Positions 47,166-57,174 of a DNA stretch of 64,000 nt are shown here, in pieces. Where the stretch lies: the NCBI RefSeq assembly GCF_029029505.1, contig NZ_JAKJSD010000001.1, positions 372,001 to 436,000 of the forward strand, read 5' to 3'. Numbering within the stretch: position 1 is the stretch's first letter; every line of letters starts with the position of its first letter. Under the pieces are notes generated by a model. The model worked only from the letters and a program-made list of their open reading frames with translations, was not told the origin of the DNA and ran no database searches. A program made the position numbers and the translations under genes. The DNA comes from Ancylomarina sp. DW003 (GTDB lineage Bacteria > Bacteroidota > Bacteroidia > Bacteroidales > Marinifilaceae).

Positions 47166-47386
47166 TCCAATCACATCTTTTTTTATCTAAATAAGCAAAA
47201 AAAACAAAGATCAACACTCTAATTTTCAGCCAACAATACGCCATTGTTATTTTTATATCACTATTTTAAAACTTAAGATAGAATTCAAATATCATGTAAC
47301 ATCTCATAATATTCACCAAAGAAATACATCCCTTGTATTTCAACTTTTGTATATTTATCATCGATCAGAACCCAAAATAACAAACA

Positions 47387-47905
47387 ATGAATATTCAAAT
47401 CCGCCCGGAACACAAAAACGATCTACCAGCTATATCAATGATTAATGACCTTGCATTTGGGCAAGAGACTGAAGGTGATTTAATCGTAAAACTACGCAAA
47501 AACCGAAATTTCATTAAAGAGTTATCTCTTGTTGCTTGCATGGGAAATGAAATTATCGGGCACATCCTTTTCAGTAAAATTACCATCAAAAATGAAACTG
47601 AAGAATTTGAATCACTAGCTTTAGCTCCAATGTCTGTAATTCCCGAATTACAAGGCTTGGGAATTGGCTCACAATTGATAAATAAAGGTTTACAAAAAGC
47701 AATCAAATTAGGTTATGAATCGGTCATTGTTTTAGGGCACGAAAGCTATTACCCCAAATTTAAATTTTCACCTGCAAGCCATTTTCAAATCACCTGTCCT
47801 TCAAATGTTCCAGATAAAAATTTCATGGCTTTAGAATTAAAAAAAGGAAGTTTAGATTCTGTTTCAGGCTGCGTCATTTATCCTAAAGAATTCGGAAACA
47901 TATAA
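47387..47905 (+). CDS. GNAT-family N-acetyltransferase
   Basis: A 172-residue predicted acetyltransferase of the YhbS-like group. It starts MNIQIRPEHKNDLPAISMINDLAFGQ. It then shows a central strand ELSLVACMGNEIIGHILFSKI and the acetyl-CoA loop LAPMSVIPELQGLGIGSQLINKGLQKA (Q-x-x-G-x-G). The next segment is VIVLGHESYYPKFKFSPASHF. The substrate is unknown. It is a single gene, divergent from the methionine operon, with about 220 bp between the two promoter areas. Confidence 0.85.
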   Translation: MNIQIRPEHKNDLPAISMINDLAFGQETEGDLIVKLRKNRNFIKELSLVACMGNEIIGHILFSKITIKNETEEFESLALAPMSVIPELQGLGIGSQLINKGLQKAIKLGYESVIVLGHESYYPKFKFSPASHFQITCPSNVPDKNFMALELKKGSLDSVSGCVIYPKEFGNI

Positions 47906-48010
47906 CCTATTTTTACTGTTAACAAACTATCTAACAATACACCTTAAAATTCATACAATAAAAATTTTCATAATCTGATCTCCTGGTGCAGAGTTCGGAA
48001 TCGTACACTC

Positions 48011-48030
48011 TTTGTTCGGAGACGAACAAA
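48011..48030 (+). other. Perfect stem with GAGA tetraloop between two genes
   Basis: TTTGTTCG-GAGA-CGAACAAA, an 8-bp stem closed by a GNRA loop, 106 nt after the acetyltransferase stop. It is not followed by a T-run, so it is not a standard terminator. The rest of the 271-bp gap shows nothing else. Confidence 0.4.
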
Positions 48031-48176
48031 ACTCAACACCCAACATTCATCTTTAAGCCTTAAATTGTGAATGTTACCTATTATGGCACAATTTGTGAAA
48101 AGAAATCGAGTCTACTTTTTATGACAGAATCTAATAAACAGTAGATATCTCTATTACTAATCTAACAAACTGAGAC

Positions 48177-51100
48177 ATGATAAAAAAGTTATTTTTCATT
48201 ACGACCTTCTTAGTTGCATTGGCAAAGAGTCTTTTAGGTGCTGAAACACCAACTTGGCTTCGTTACCCTGCAATTTCACCAGATGGTACAACTTTAGTTT
48301 TCCAATATAAGGGAGATATCTTTAAAGTTAATTCTGATGGGGGGATGGCAACAGCACTCACATCAAACTCTGCTTACGATACTCAGCCGGTATGGTCACC
48401 TGATGGTAAAACAATTGCCTTTGCATCTGATCGTTTTGGAAACTTTGATATTTTTACCATTTCTGCTGAAGGCGGAAGTCCTAAAAGAATAACGTTCAAT
48501 TCGGGTAATGAAAAGCCAAGTAGCTTTACGCCTGATGGCAAATTCATCTTATTCTCAGGATTAATTAGTGATACTCCTGAAAATGCCATGTTCCCTTCAG
48601 GGGGCGTTCCGGAACTTTATAGTATTTCGGTAGATGGCGGAAGAGAAAATCAGATTTTGACTTCTCCGGCACTTTTTGCAAGTTACAGCTCTGACAAAAG
48701 CTTATTAGTATACCAAGATAAAAAAGGTTACGAAAATCAGTGGAGAAAGCACCATACATCATCAGTAACTCGTGATGTTTGGATTTATAACACAACAAAT
48801 AAAACACATAAAAAATTCTCATCATTTAAAGGTGAAGACTTAAATCCAATTTTCAGTACAGACGATAAAGAGGTTTATTATCTTTCTGAAAGAGCCGGGA
48901 CAATGAATATCTGGAAAGCTCCGGTTAATGATGCTTCTAATTTATCTCAGATTACTAAATTTGAGAAACATCCTGTAAGATTCATTAGTATTGCTAAAAA
49001 CAACACCCTGGCTTATTCTTACAACGGGGATATCTACACACAAACTCCTGCAGGTGAAGCAAGGAAAGTAGAAATTAATATCAACACAGATAGCAAGGAG
49101 AATCCTATTGCTTTCAAGCAAATGAGAAGTGGTGCCAGCGAGATGACTGTCGCTCCTAATGGAAAAGAAATTGCTTTTATTGTTCGTGGTGAGGTGTTTG
49201 TCACTTCTGTAGATTATGGAACAACCAAACGAATCACAAATACTCCTGAGCAAGAGCGTAGTGTTAGTTTTAGCCCTGACGGGAAAGCTTTATTATACGC
49301 TTCAGAAAGAAAAGGAAGTTGGAATTTATATCAAACAAAAGTTGTTCGCGAGCTCGAAACAAATTTTGCCAATTCAACCTTATTAAAAGAAGAAGTTGTT
49401 TTAGAATCGACTCCTGAAACATTTCAACCAAAATTTTCTCCTGATGGAAAAGAAGTGGCTTTCTTAGAAGAACGTACAACTCTAAAAGTAATCAATCTTA
49501 AAAGTAAAAAAGTCCGTACTATTCTTGATGGAAAATGGAATTATTCATATACTGATGGTGACCAACATTACGACTGGTCTCCTGATAGTAAATGGTTCTT
49601 AGTAAATTTCTATCCTCACACAATTTTCATGGCCGATGTAGCATTAGTAGATGCTCAAGGCAATCAGACAATGAAAAACTTAACTGAGAGTGGTTATGCT
49701 GATCAATCAGCAAAATGGTCATTAAAAGGTGAAGCTATGATTTGGTTCACAGACAAGCGTGGATTTAGAAGTCATGGTAGCTGGGGATCTCAAAACGATG
49801 TTTATGCGCAATTCTTTACTCAAGAGGCTTTCGACAACTTCAAACTTTCAAAAGAAGAGCGTGAAGTAAAAGAGAAAACAGAAAAGGAAGCTAAACGACT
49901 TAAGGAAGAAGCTGAGAAGAAAAAAAGTGATAAGAAGAAAGGCAAAAAGGATAAAAAGAAAAAAGACGAGAAGAAAGATGAGAAGCAAAAAGATCTTAAG
50001 TTCGATTACAAAGGTCTTGAAGATCGTCAAATCTGCTTAACGATTAATCCTTCAAAATTATCTGATGCAATTTTAACTCCTGATGGAAAGAAGCTTTTCT
50101 ACCTAAGTAAATTTGATGGTGGATATGACTTATGGGTTAACGATTTAGTTGAAAATTCGACTAAAAAGGTATTAGACTTAAAAGGTGGTGGTGGTGCTAT
50201 GCAATTCGACAAGGATGCTAAAAACCTATTCTTAATGTCGGGTAACAGCATTATTAAAGTTGATGTTGCTAGTAATAAACGTAAGAATATCAGCTATAAT
50301 GCTGAAATGTACCTTGACAAAGCGGCTGAGCGTGAGTATATGTTCGAGCATGTGTGGCGTCAAATGATGAAGAAATTTTACGATCCAAAACTGCATGGTG
50401 TTGATTGGGAATTCTACAAAAAAGAATACAAGCGATTCCTACCTCATATTACAAACAACTACGACTATGCCGAAATGCTTAGTGAGTTATTAGGTGAGAT
50501 GAATGCATCGCACACCGGTGCCGGATATCGTAGTGGGATGCGCAATGGTGATGCAACAGCAAAATTGGGTGCATTCTATGATTGGAATTACAAAGGTGAT
50601 GGACTAAAGATTATTGAAGTTCTTGAAAAAGGTCCTCTTAACAAGGCTGATTCTAAGATTAAAGCTGGTGTTATTATCGAAAAAATTGATGGTGTTAGTT
50701 TAAGTAAAGATAAGAGCCATTATCCTCTACTGAATCACAAATCTGGTAAGAAGGTATTATTGAGCCTTTATAATCCAGCAACTAAAAAACGTTGGGATGA
50801 AATTGTTAAGCCTATTTCATGGACAGGAAATTTATTGTACGAACGTTGGGTTAAAAACTGCCAAAAAGAGTGTGATAGACTTTCAAACGGACGCATTGGA
50901 TATGTCCACGTTAAAGGAATGAACTCTGCCAGTTTCCGTAAAGTTTACTCTGAAATGTTAGGTAAATATGGTACTCGTGAAGCCATTATTGTTGATACTA
51001 GATTTAACGGTGGAGGTTGGTTACATGATGATCTTGTAACACTATTGAGTGGTAAGGAGTATGCCAAATTTAGCCCTCGCGATCAATTATTTGGTTCAGA

Positions 51101-51440
51101 TCCTATGTCAAAATGGAAAAAGCCTTCTGCTGTATTAATCAATGAAGGAAACTACTCTGATGCTTGTGCTTTCCCTTACGCTTACCAATATCTTAAGATT
51201 GGTAAATTAGTAGGAATGCCTGTTCCCGGAACAATGACTGCAGTTTGGTGGGAAACACTTCAAGACAAGAGCATTTACTTCGGCATACCTCAGGTTGGTA
51301 TTAAAGACATGAAAGGTGATTACATCGAAAATCAGCAGATTGAGCCAGATATTCGAGTTGAGAATCAATTAGAAATGGTAACAAAAGGTAAAGATCAGCA
51401 ACTACAAAAAGCGGTTGAACACCTACTGGAAACATTATAG
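48177..51440 (+). CDS. Tricorn-like S41 family peptidase, secreted
   Basis: A 1087-residue exported protease. A signal peptide (MIKKLFFITTFLVALAKSLLGAE) ends near residue 22. Two beta-propeller regions follow, with WD40/TolB-like repeats (AISPDGTTLVFQYKGDIF; PVWSPDGKTIAFASDRFGNFDIF; SFSPDGKALLYASERKGSWNLY), about residues 25-540 and 625-700. Next are a tricorn C1 helical domain (VWRQMMKKFYDPKLHGVDW), a PDZ domain (about 790-860) and the S41 core. The catalytic Ser994 sits in NEGNYSDACAFPYAYQYLKIGKLVG. A strongly Lys/Glu-rich segment (about 555-612) interrupts the propellers. It is likely a periplasmic peptide-degrading enzyme. Single gene with its own terminator. Confidence 0.92.
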   Translation: MIKKLFFITTFLVALAKSLLGAETPTWLRYPAISPDGTTLVFQYKGDIFKVNSDGGMATALTSNSAYDTQPVWSPDGKTIAFASDRFGNFDIFTISAEGGSPKRITFNSGNEKPSSFTPDGKFILFSGLISDTPENAMFPSGGVPELYSISVDGGRENQILTSPALFASYSSDKSLLVYQDKKGYENQWRKHHTSSVTRDVWIYNTTNKTHKKFSSFKGEDLNPIFSTDDKEVYYLSERAGTMNIWKAPVNDASNLSQITKFEKHPVRFISIAKNNTLAYSYNGDIYTQTPAGEARKVEININTDSKENPIAFKQMRSGASEMTVAPNGKEIAFIVRGEVFVTSVDYGTTKRITNTPEQERSVSFSPDGKALLYASERKGSWNLYQTKVVRELETNFANSTLLKEEVVLESTPETFQPKFSPDGKEVAFLEERTTLKVINLKSKKVRTILDGKWNYSYTDGDQHYDWSPDSKWFLVNFYPHTIFMADVALVDAQGNQTMKNLTESGYADQSAKWSLKGEAMIWFTDKRGFRSHGSWGSQNDVYAQFFTQEAFDNFKLSKEEREVKEKTEKEAKRLKEEAEKKKSDKKKGKKDKKKKDEKKDEKQKDLKFDYKGLEDRQICLTINPSKLSDAILTPDGKKLFYLSKFDGGYDLWVNDLVENSTKKVLDLKGGGGAMQFDKDAKNLFLMSGNSIIKVDVASNKRKNISYNAEMYLDKAAEREYMFEHVWRQMMKKFYDPKLHGVDWEFYKKEYKRFLPHITNNYDYAEMLSELLGEMNASHTGAGYRSGMRNGDATAKLGAFYDWNYKGDGLKIIEVLEKGPLNKADSKIKAGVIIEKIDGVSLSKDKSHYPLLNHKSGKKVLLSLYNPATKKRWDEIVKPISWTGNLLYERWVKNCQKECDRLSNGRIGYVHVKGMNSASFRKVYSEMLGKYGTREAIIVDTRFNGGGWLHDDLVTLLSGKEYAKFSPRDQLFGSDPMSKWKKPSAVLINEGNYSDACAFPYAYQYLKIGKLVGMPVPGTMTAVWWETLQDKSIYFGIPQVGIKDMKGDYIENQQIEPDIRVENQLEMVTKGKDQQLQKAVEHLLETL

Positions 51441-51521
51441 AATATTAGTTTGTTTAAGAAACCGTGATTCCTCCTGCAAAAGAGGATCATGGTTGATTTT
51501 TAAAGCGAAAAAACGGTAAGT

Positions 51522-51558
51522 AAAAAAATGGCTAATCTCATGAGATTAGCCATTTTTC
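51522..51558. terminator. Bidirectional terminator between the protease gene and aroK
   Basis: Stem AAAATGGCTAATCTC/GAGATTAGCCATTTTT with a minimal AT centre, flanked by A and T runs. It lies between convergent genes. Confidence 0.88.
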
Positions 51559-51573
51559 ATTTGCAATATTTTA

Positions 51574-52086
51574 TTATTTATGGACTTGTTGAACCAAATC
51601 TTCAAGCCTTAAGCCATCGACATTAAGCTTCAACTTTGCTTGTTGGTAAAATGGTAGCCTTTCTTTTAGATGATTAGTGATATAACCTTCTAGCTCCTCT
51701 TTAACAATTGCTTTTACAATAGGTCTCTCACTATCTGATTTAAGAATGTTTTGCTTTAAAATAAGAGGGCTAGCATCTAAAAAAAGTGTTTGCCCAATAG
51801 TATTCATTACAAACATATTATCGTGAAAACAAGGTGCTCCTCCTCCGGTGGAAATAACTGTAGAGTTCTTTAAATCTTTAATTGAAAGCAAAGCCTTTTG
51901 TTCTCTTTCACGAAAAGAAACCTCACCATACCTATCGAAGATTTCAGGAATACTCATCCCTTCTTTTTCTTCAATTAAATCATCTAAATCAATAAAGTCA
52001 AAGTCCAAAGAATCCGCCAGTTGTTTTCCCCAATACGACTTACCACATCCCATATAACCAATCAAAAAGATATGTTTATATTCCAT
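51574..52086 (-). CDS. aroK: Shikimate kinase
   Basis: Phosphorylates shikimate in aromatic amino-acid synthesis. The 170-residue P-loop kinase has GYMGCGKSYWGKQLA (residues 9-23), the shikimate-binding DFIDLDDLIEEKEG, FREREQKAL, STGGGAPC and ERLPFYQQAKL. All functional regions are present. It starts 5 nt after the parC stop, probably co-transcribed, although the two functions are unrelated. Confidence 0.95.
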   Translation of the reverse strand: MEYKHIFLIGYMGCGKSYWGKQLADSLDFDFIDLDDLIEEKEGMSIPEIFDRYGEVSFREREQKALLSIKDLKNSTVISTGGGAPCFHDNMFVMNTIGQTLFLDASPLILKQNILKSDSERPIVKAIVKEELEGYITNHLKERLPFYQQAKLKLNVDGLRLEDLVQQVHK

Positions 52087-52091
52087 AAGGT

Positions 52092-54713
52092 TTAGTCTTC
52101 TAATGGTAAGTTTGGTTCCTCCACAGCTATAACTTCTTCAGCTACATCATTCTCATTTAGAATTTCTGCTTCAGCAACTGCTTCTTCTTTAACTAAAGGT
52201 TCTATTTCCTTAATTTTACCTACTTCATAAGTAGTCAAACGTTTTCCTCTTGCTTTAAATGATTTAACAGCAATAAATTCTTCCGCATCAATTATTTCAT
52301 TAGGACGATCAGCTTGAGCACCTTTAAATTTGACTTCAAATTGTGGATATTTCTCATCTGATAAACAGATCAACTTACTTGCTTTATTGTCTCCAATAAA
52401 CCCTTGCATTTTTGCATTGCCATCCATCGTAAAACGTTTCAAGTAATAGTACTCTTGATCAGCATCGTAGAAAACAGCAGTCCAAATTTTATCAGAATCA
52501 AATTTTTCGATAATACTTATCTGATCAGAATAATGATTACTTAAATCAAAACTGCTTAAATAAAATCTATTATCTCGAAGAACAACCAGAATTTGATCTT
52601 CTCCAATAAACTCACCAATAAAATCTCCACGCTTTTCAGTATTCAAGCGAAGTACATCGGGATCGAACCATATTTTTCTTCCGCCCAAGGTTGAAACGCC
52701 TTCAGCTTTCAAAGTAATTTTCTGAACTGGTGTACGGCTTAAGATATTTCCCATTGAAGCTCGTCCCTTAATCAAGAGTTCAGCAAAGTCGTATTCGAAA
52801 TTCAGTTTCTTAATTCGACCTTGAGGTTTCAGAAGCACTCGGATAATCTCAGCTTCACCATTAGGATTAGCACTAAAATAAGTAATTCTTGATCCTGGAG
52901 TTTCCTTGGTTAGGTTGTATTCTTTATCACGAGTTAAGCCCGTAACATTAAATCGTTTCGCATAAGTAACCCCAGCCTTTCCATCACGATAAACGACATT
53001 GTAAATGGTACGTTTATCGTTCTTACGGAACACAGCTATATGAATAATATTCTGACCAATAAATAACTTATCCGCTACTTTGGTTATGAAATAAGTACCA
53101 TCCTTACGGAAAATAATCACATCATCAATATCAGAACAATCACATAAGTACTCGTCCTTTTTAAGACCTGTTCCCAGGAAACCTTCCTTATAGTTTACGA
53201 ATAGCTTTTCATTAGCAACCACAACCTTACTTGCTACAATACTATCAAAACTTCTAATTTCAGTTTTACGCTCTTTTCCTCTACCGTATTTCTTTTTAAT
53301 CGATTGGAAATAACGAATCGTAAATGGAATAATATTGGCGATATGAACTTTAATTTCCTCAATCTCATCTTCAATAGACTTGATATAATCCGTCGCTTTA
53401 TTGATATCGAATTTAGAAATACGTTTAATTTTAATTTCTGTCAATCGAACAATATCCTCTTCAGTCACAGCACGCATTAAATGCTTCGTGTGTGGCTTAA
53501 GTCCTTTATCAATTGTTTCGATTACCGATTCCCAAGTTTCACATTCCTCAATATCGCGATAGATTCTATTCTCGATAAAAATTCGTTCCAAAGAAGCATA
53601 ATGCCAAGCTTCTTCAAGTTCTGATTTACGAATTTCAAGTTCGAGCTTTAATAAGTCAACCGTTTTATCAGCCGAACGCTTTAATATCTCCTGAACACCT
53701 ATAAACTTAGGCACATCCTCCTCTACAACACAAGCATTAGGCGAAATAGAATACTCACAATCGGTAAATGCGTAAAGCGCATCTATAGTTTTATCAGACG
53801 AAATACCATTGGCCAAATGAATCAAAATTTCAACATCAGCCGCTGTATTATCATCAATCTTTTTAATCTTAATCTTACCCTTGTCATTCGCTTTAATAAT
53901 CGAATCAATCAGGGTCGATGTTGTCTTCCCAAATGGAATCTCAACAATCTTAAGAGTTTTATTATCAACTTTCTCAATACGTGCTCGCACCTTTACAGCG
54001 CCACCACGTAATCCATCATTATATCGACTTACATCAACCATCCCAGCGGTTGGGAAATCTGGATAAATTTCAAATTCCTCTCCCTTTAAATAAGCTATAC
54101 AAGCTGCTAAAAGTTCATTGAAGTTATGAGGTAATATCTTTGACGCCAATCCAACAGCAATACCTTCAACACCCTGTGCCAAAAGCAATGGAAACTTAAC
54201 AGGTAAAGTAATGGGTTCTTTGTTTCTACCATCGTAAGATTGCTTCCAATTGGTCGTTTTAGGATTAAATAAAACCTCAAGAGCAAATTTGGACAATCGT
54301 GCTTCGATATAACGAGGTGCCGCAGCAGAATCTCCAGTTAGGATATTCCCCCAGTTTCCCTGCATATCTATCAACAAATCCTTCTGCCCCAATTGAACCA
54401 AAGCATCACCAATAGATGCATCTCCGTGAGGATGAAACTGCATGGTATTACCAATAATGTTAGCTACCTTATTGTATCTGCCATCATCAAGTTTCTTCAT
54501 TGAATGCAAAATCCTACGTTGCACAGGCTTTAAGCCATCGTTTACATAAGGAACGGCACGTTCAAGAATTACATATGAAGCATAATCTAAAAACCAATTC
54601 TCATACATCCCCGACAGATAGGTCACATTTCGCAACGCCTCAGAGCCTTGCTCCTCGTTTTGATCGTCTCTTTCTTCAGGGGTTTCTAAACCGTTAGTCT
54701 CGTCGATACTCAT
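52092..54713 (-). CDS. parC: DNA topoisomerase IV subunit A
   Basis: Cleaves and religates DNA to unlink daughter chromosomes. The 873-residue protein has the GyrA/ParC core: DYASYVILERAVPYVNDGLKPVQRRILHSM, the FHPHGDASIGDALV helix, and the catalytic Tyr in AAPRYIEARLS. The C-terminal domain (about 520-830) is beta-rich, with diverged propeller repeats and no canonical GyrA-box, which fits ParC rather than GyrA. The extreme C-terminus is acidic (VAEEVIAVEEPNLPLED). It lies 79 nt after parE, which supports the topo IV call. Confidence 0.93.
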   Translation of the reverse strand: MSIDETNGLETPEERDDQNEEQGSEALRNVTYLSGMYENWFLDYASYVILERAVPYVNDGLKPVQRRILHSMKKLDDGRYNKVANIIGNTMQFHPHGDASIGDALVQLGQKDLLIDMQGNWGNILTGDSAAAPRYIEARLSKFALEVLFNPKTTNWKQSYDGRNKEPITLPVKFPLLLAQGVEGIAVGLASKILPHNFNELLAACIAYLKGEEFEIYPDFPTAGMVDVSRYNDGLRGGAVKVRARIEKVDNKTLKIVEIPFGKTTSTLIDSIIKANDKGKIKIKKIDDNTAADVEILIHLANGISSDKTIDALYAFTDCEYSISPNACVVEEDVPKFIGVQEILKRSADKTVDLLKLELEIRKSELEEAWHYASLERIFIENRIYRDIEECETWESVIETIDKGLKPHTKHLMRAVTEEDIVRLTEIKIKRISKFDINKATDYIKSIEDEIEEIKVHIANIIPFTIRYFQSIKKKYGRGKERKTEIRSFDSIVASKVVVANEKLFVNYKEGFLGTGLKKDEYLCDCSDIDDVIIFRKDGTYFITKVADKLFIGQNIIHIAVFRKNDKRTIYNVVYRDGKAGVTYAKRFNVTGLTRDKEYNLTKETPGSRITYFSANPNGEAEIIRVLLKPQGRIKKLNFEYDFAELLIKGRASMGNILSRTPVQKITLKAEGVSTLGGRKIWFDPDVLRLNTEKRGDFIGEFIGEDQILVVLRDNRFYLSSFDLSNHYSDQISIIEKFDSDKIWTAVFYDADQEYYYLKRFTMDGNAKMQGFIGDNKASKLICLSDEKYPQFEVKFKGAQADRPNEIIDAEEFIAVKSFKARGKRLTTYEVGKIKEIEPLVKEEAVAEAEILNENDVAEEVIAVEEPNLPLED

Positions 54714-54792
54714 TGATATTCAGTTTTATTTCTACTAGTCTAAAACTAGGTTTTGTTTTAATTATCTTACTTATTAACAAATTTGCATATCA

Positions 54793-56634
54793 CTATAATT
54801 CGTTGATATCGTCACGTTCAACATGCAAATTTTCAATAATAAACTCCTGCCTATTGGGCGTATTTTTTCCCATATAAAATGAAAGCATATCGGATACTGA
54901 TTCTTCCTTTTTCATTAAAACAGGATCTAAACGAATATCCTTCCCAATAAAATATTTAAACTCGTCAGGAGAGATCTCACCCAAACCCTTAAATCGGGTA
55001 ATCTCAGCATTAGCTCCCAAACGTTTCATTGCTCTATCTTTTTCTTCGTCAGAATAACAATATTTCGTTGTTTTCTTGTTACGAACTCGAAACAAAGGTG
55101 TTTGAAGAATGTACAAATGACCACTTCTCACAACATCTGGAAAAAACTGAAGAAAGAAAGTAATCAACAACAATCGAATGTGCATACCATCGACATCGGC
55201 ATCCGTTGCGATAATCACATTATTGTAGCGCAAACCCTCAAGACCATCCTCAATATTGAGAGCGGCTTGCAGAAGATTAAACTCTTCATTTTCGTATACA
55301 ATTTTCTTTGTCAGACCATATGTATTCAAAGGCTTACCCTTTAAACTAAAAACAGCTTGTGTATTTACTGATCGTGATTTTGTAATCGACCCACTCGCCG
55401 AGTCACCCTCGGTAATGAAGATACTTGTTTCAGATTTATTCTCGTGAGTCGAATTAAAATGAACCCGACAATCACGTAATTTCTTATTATGCAGATTCGC
55501 TTTTTTAGCTCTTTCTTTGGCTATTTTCTTAATACCAGATATCGCTTTTCGCTCCTTCTCCGATTCTAGAATTTTTCTATGAATGGCATCTGCTACTTCT
55601 GGATTCTTGTGTAAATAGTTATCTAGATTAGATGTCACAAAATCCATTATAAAGTTTCGAACAGATGGACCATCAGGGCCAATGTCCTTAGATCCCAATT
55701 TGGTTTTAGTCTGAGATTCGAAAACCGGTTCTTGAACTTTTATGCTGATAGCCGCAATTATGGATGTTCTGATATCAGAAATATCAAAATCCTTCTTATA
55801 AAAATCGCGAATGGCTTTTACAACTGCCTCTCGAAATGCTGCCAAGTGCGTACCCCCTTGAGTTGTGTGTTGTCCGTTAACAAACGAATAATATTCTTCA
55901 CCATATTGATGTCCATGGGTCATAGCCAATTCGATATCTTCACCCTTAAGATGAATAACCTCATAAAGGCTTTTGCTACTCATATTCTCATGCAACAAAT
56001 CAAGAAGTCCATTTTTAGATAAGAATTTCTTACCATTAAAATAGATTGAAAGGCCTGCGTTCAAATAAACGTAGTTCTTAAGCATTGTCTCAATATACTC
56101 GCTTATAAAGCGATAATTCGAGAACATCTCCTGATCGGGATGAAAAGTAATTCTAACGCCATTTTTTTCTTCACTTGGCTGAATTTCATCATCGTTCACC
56201 AACTCTCCTCTTGAAAAAGTAGCTTTCTTTACTTCTCCTTCGCGGAACGATTCTACAACAAATTCATTTGAGAGTGCATTTACAGCCTTAATACCAACAC
56301 CATTCAATCCTACAGATTTCTTAAATACTGCAGAGTCATATTTAGCACCCGTATTCATTTTCGAAGTTACATCGATTACTTTTCCTAAAGGAATACCACG
56401 ACCATAATCTCGAATACAAACCGTACGATCAGTAATATCAACATGAATTGATTTTCCAATCCCCATAGCAAATTCATCGATAGAGTTATCGATAACCTCC
56501 TTAATCAGGATATATATACCATCGTCATGAGAAGAACCATCACCCAACTTACCGATATACATACCAGGACGTTTGCGAATATGTTCTTTCCAATCAAGTG
56601 TTCTAATTGAATCTTCTGAATATTTAGCTGTCAT
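54793..56634 (-). CDS. parE: DNA topoisomerase IV subunit B
   Basis: ATPase subunit of topo IV. The 613-residue GHKL protein has KRPGMYIG, the Asn/Asp ATP site [41 protein letters not shown], and the toprim domain [27 protein letters not shown] and [12 protein letters not shown]. It is a short ParE without the extra insert of proteobacterial GyrB. First gene of parE-parC-aroK. Confidence 0.95.
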   Translation of the reverse strand: MTAKYSEDSIRTLDWKEHIRKRPGMYIGKLGDGSSHDDGIYILIKEVIDNSIDEFAMGIGKSIHVDITDRTVCIRDYGRGIPLGKVIDVTSKMNTGAKYDSAVFKKSVGLNGVGIKAVNALSNEFVVESFREGEVKKATFSRGELVNDDEIQPSEEKNGVRITFHPDQEMFSNYRFISEYIETMLKNYVYLNAGLSIYFNGKKFLSKNGLLDLLHENMSSKSLYEVIHLKGEDIELAMTHGHQYGEEYYSFVNGQHTTQGGTHLAAFREAVVKAIRDFYKKDFDISDIRTSIIAAISIKVQEPVFESQTKTKLGSKDIGPDGPSVRNFIMDFVTSNLDNYLHKNPEVADAIHRKILESEKERKAISGIKKIAKERAKKANLHNKKLRDCRVHFNSTHENKSETSIFITEGDSASGSITKSRSVNTQAVFSLKGKPLNTYGLTKKIVYENEEFNLLQAALNIEDGLEGLRYNNVIIATDADVDGMHIRLLLITFFLQFFPDVVRSGHLYILQTPLFRVRNKKTTKYCYSDEEKDRAMKRLGANAEITRFKGLGEISPDEFKYFIGKDIRLDPVLMKKEESVSDMLSFYMGKNTPNRQEFIIENLHVERDDINEL

Positions 56635-57174
56635 ATATTGAGGCGCTCAAAATGTTAACAAATAATAAGGTCTTTGATTATCAATAACCTTAGCTATGAA
56701 GAATAGGTTTGAAAAGTGAATCAGCTTATAAATATAACCTACTCTTCGAATTGGCTAGAAGCACTAGAATCATTATCTCTTTGAGAGAATATTGAGATCA
56801 AAATTTTCCTAGAAAAATCAGCCACCCACAAATATAGCTAAAAGTATGACTTTTCCGAAAGTAGTTTATCAACAGCCCATTAATTGGAAACTGTATAAAG
56901 AACCAAACTCACTGTAAACAGGGAGTTATATTGATACATCTGTAAATACTGAATTGTTAATAACCGGATCTAAATAACATAATTTCAATCATAGCTAAAA
57001 TTGATCATATTGTTTAAACTTCAGCCTTTAATTCTCTTTTTGAAATGGAATAACAAGAGTCATAAAAATAGATTTTCCGCGCAAACCATTGCATTAAATA
57101 ATAGCAATTACTCACCATTTCAAGAACAATATCATCAATATTTACATACATTTACAGCCTAAATTTAGAGCTTT
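56635..57174. other. Gene-free gap between the divergent parE and trkH genes
   Basis: 540 bp, AT-rich. No gene, clear promoter with both boxes, hairpin or repeat that I can support was found. It presumably holds the two divergent promoters. Confidence 0.5.

Noticed and set aside
49848-50030. Minus-strand reading frame rich in Phe/Leu opposite the protease gene
   Set aside because: It is the reverse of the Lys/Glu-rich codons of the real gene; composition explains its openness.
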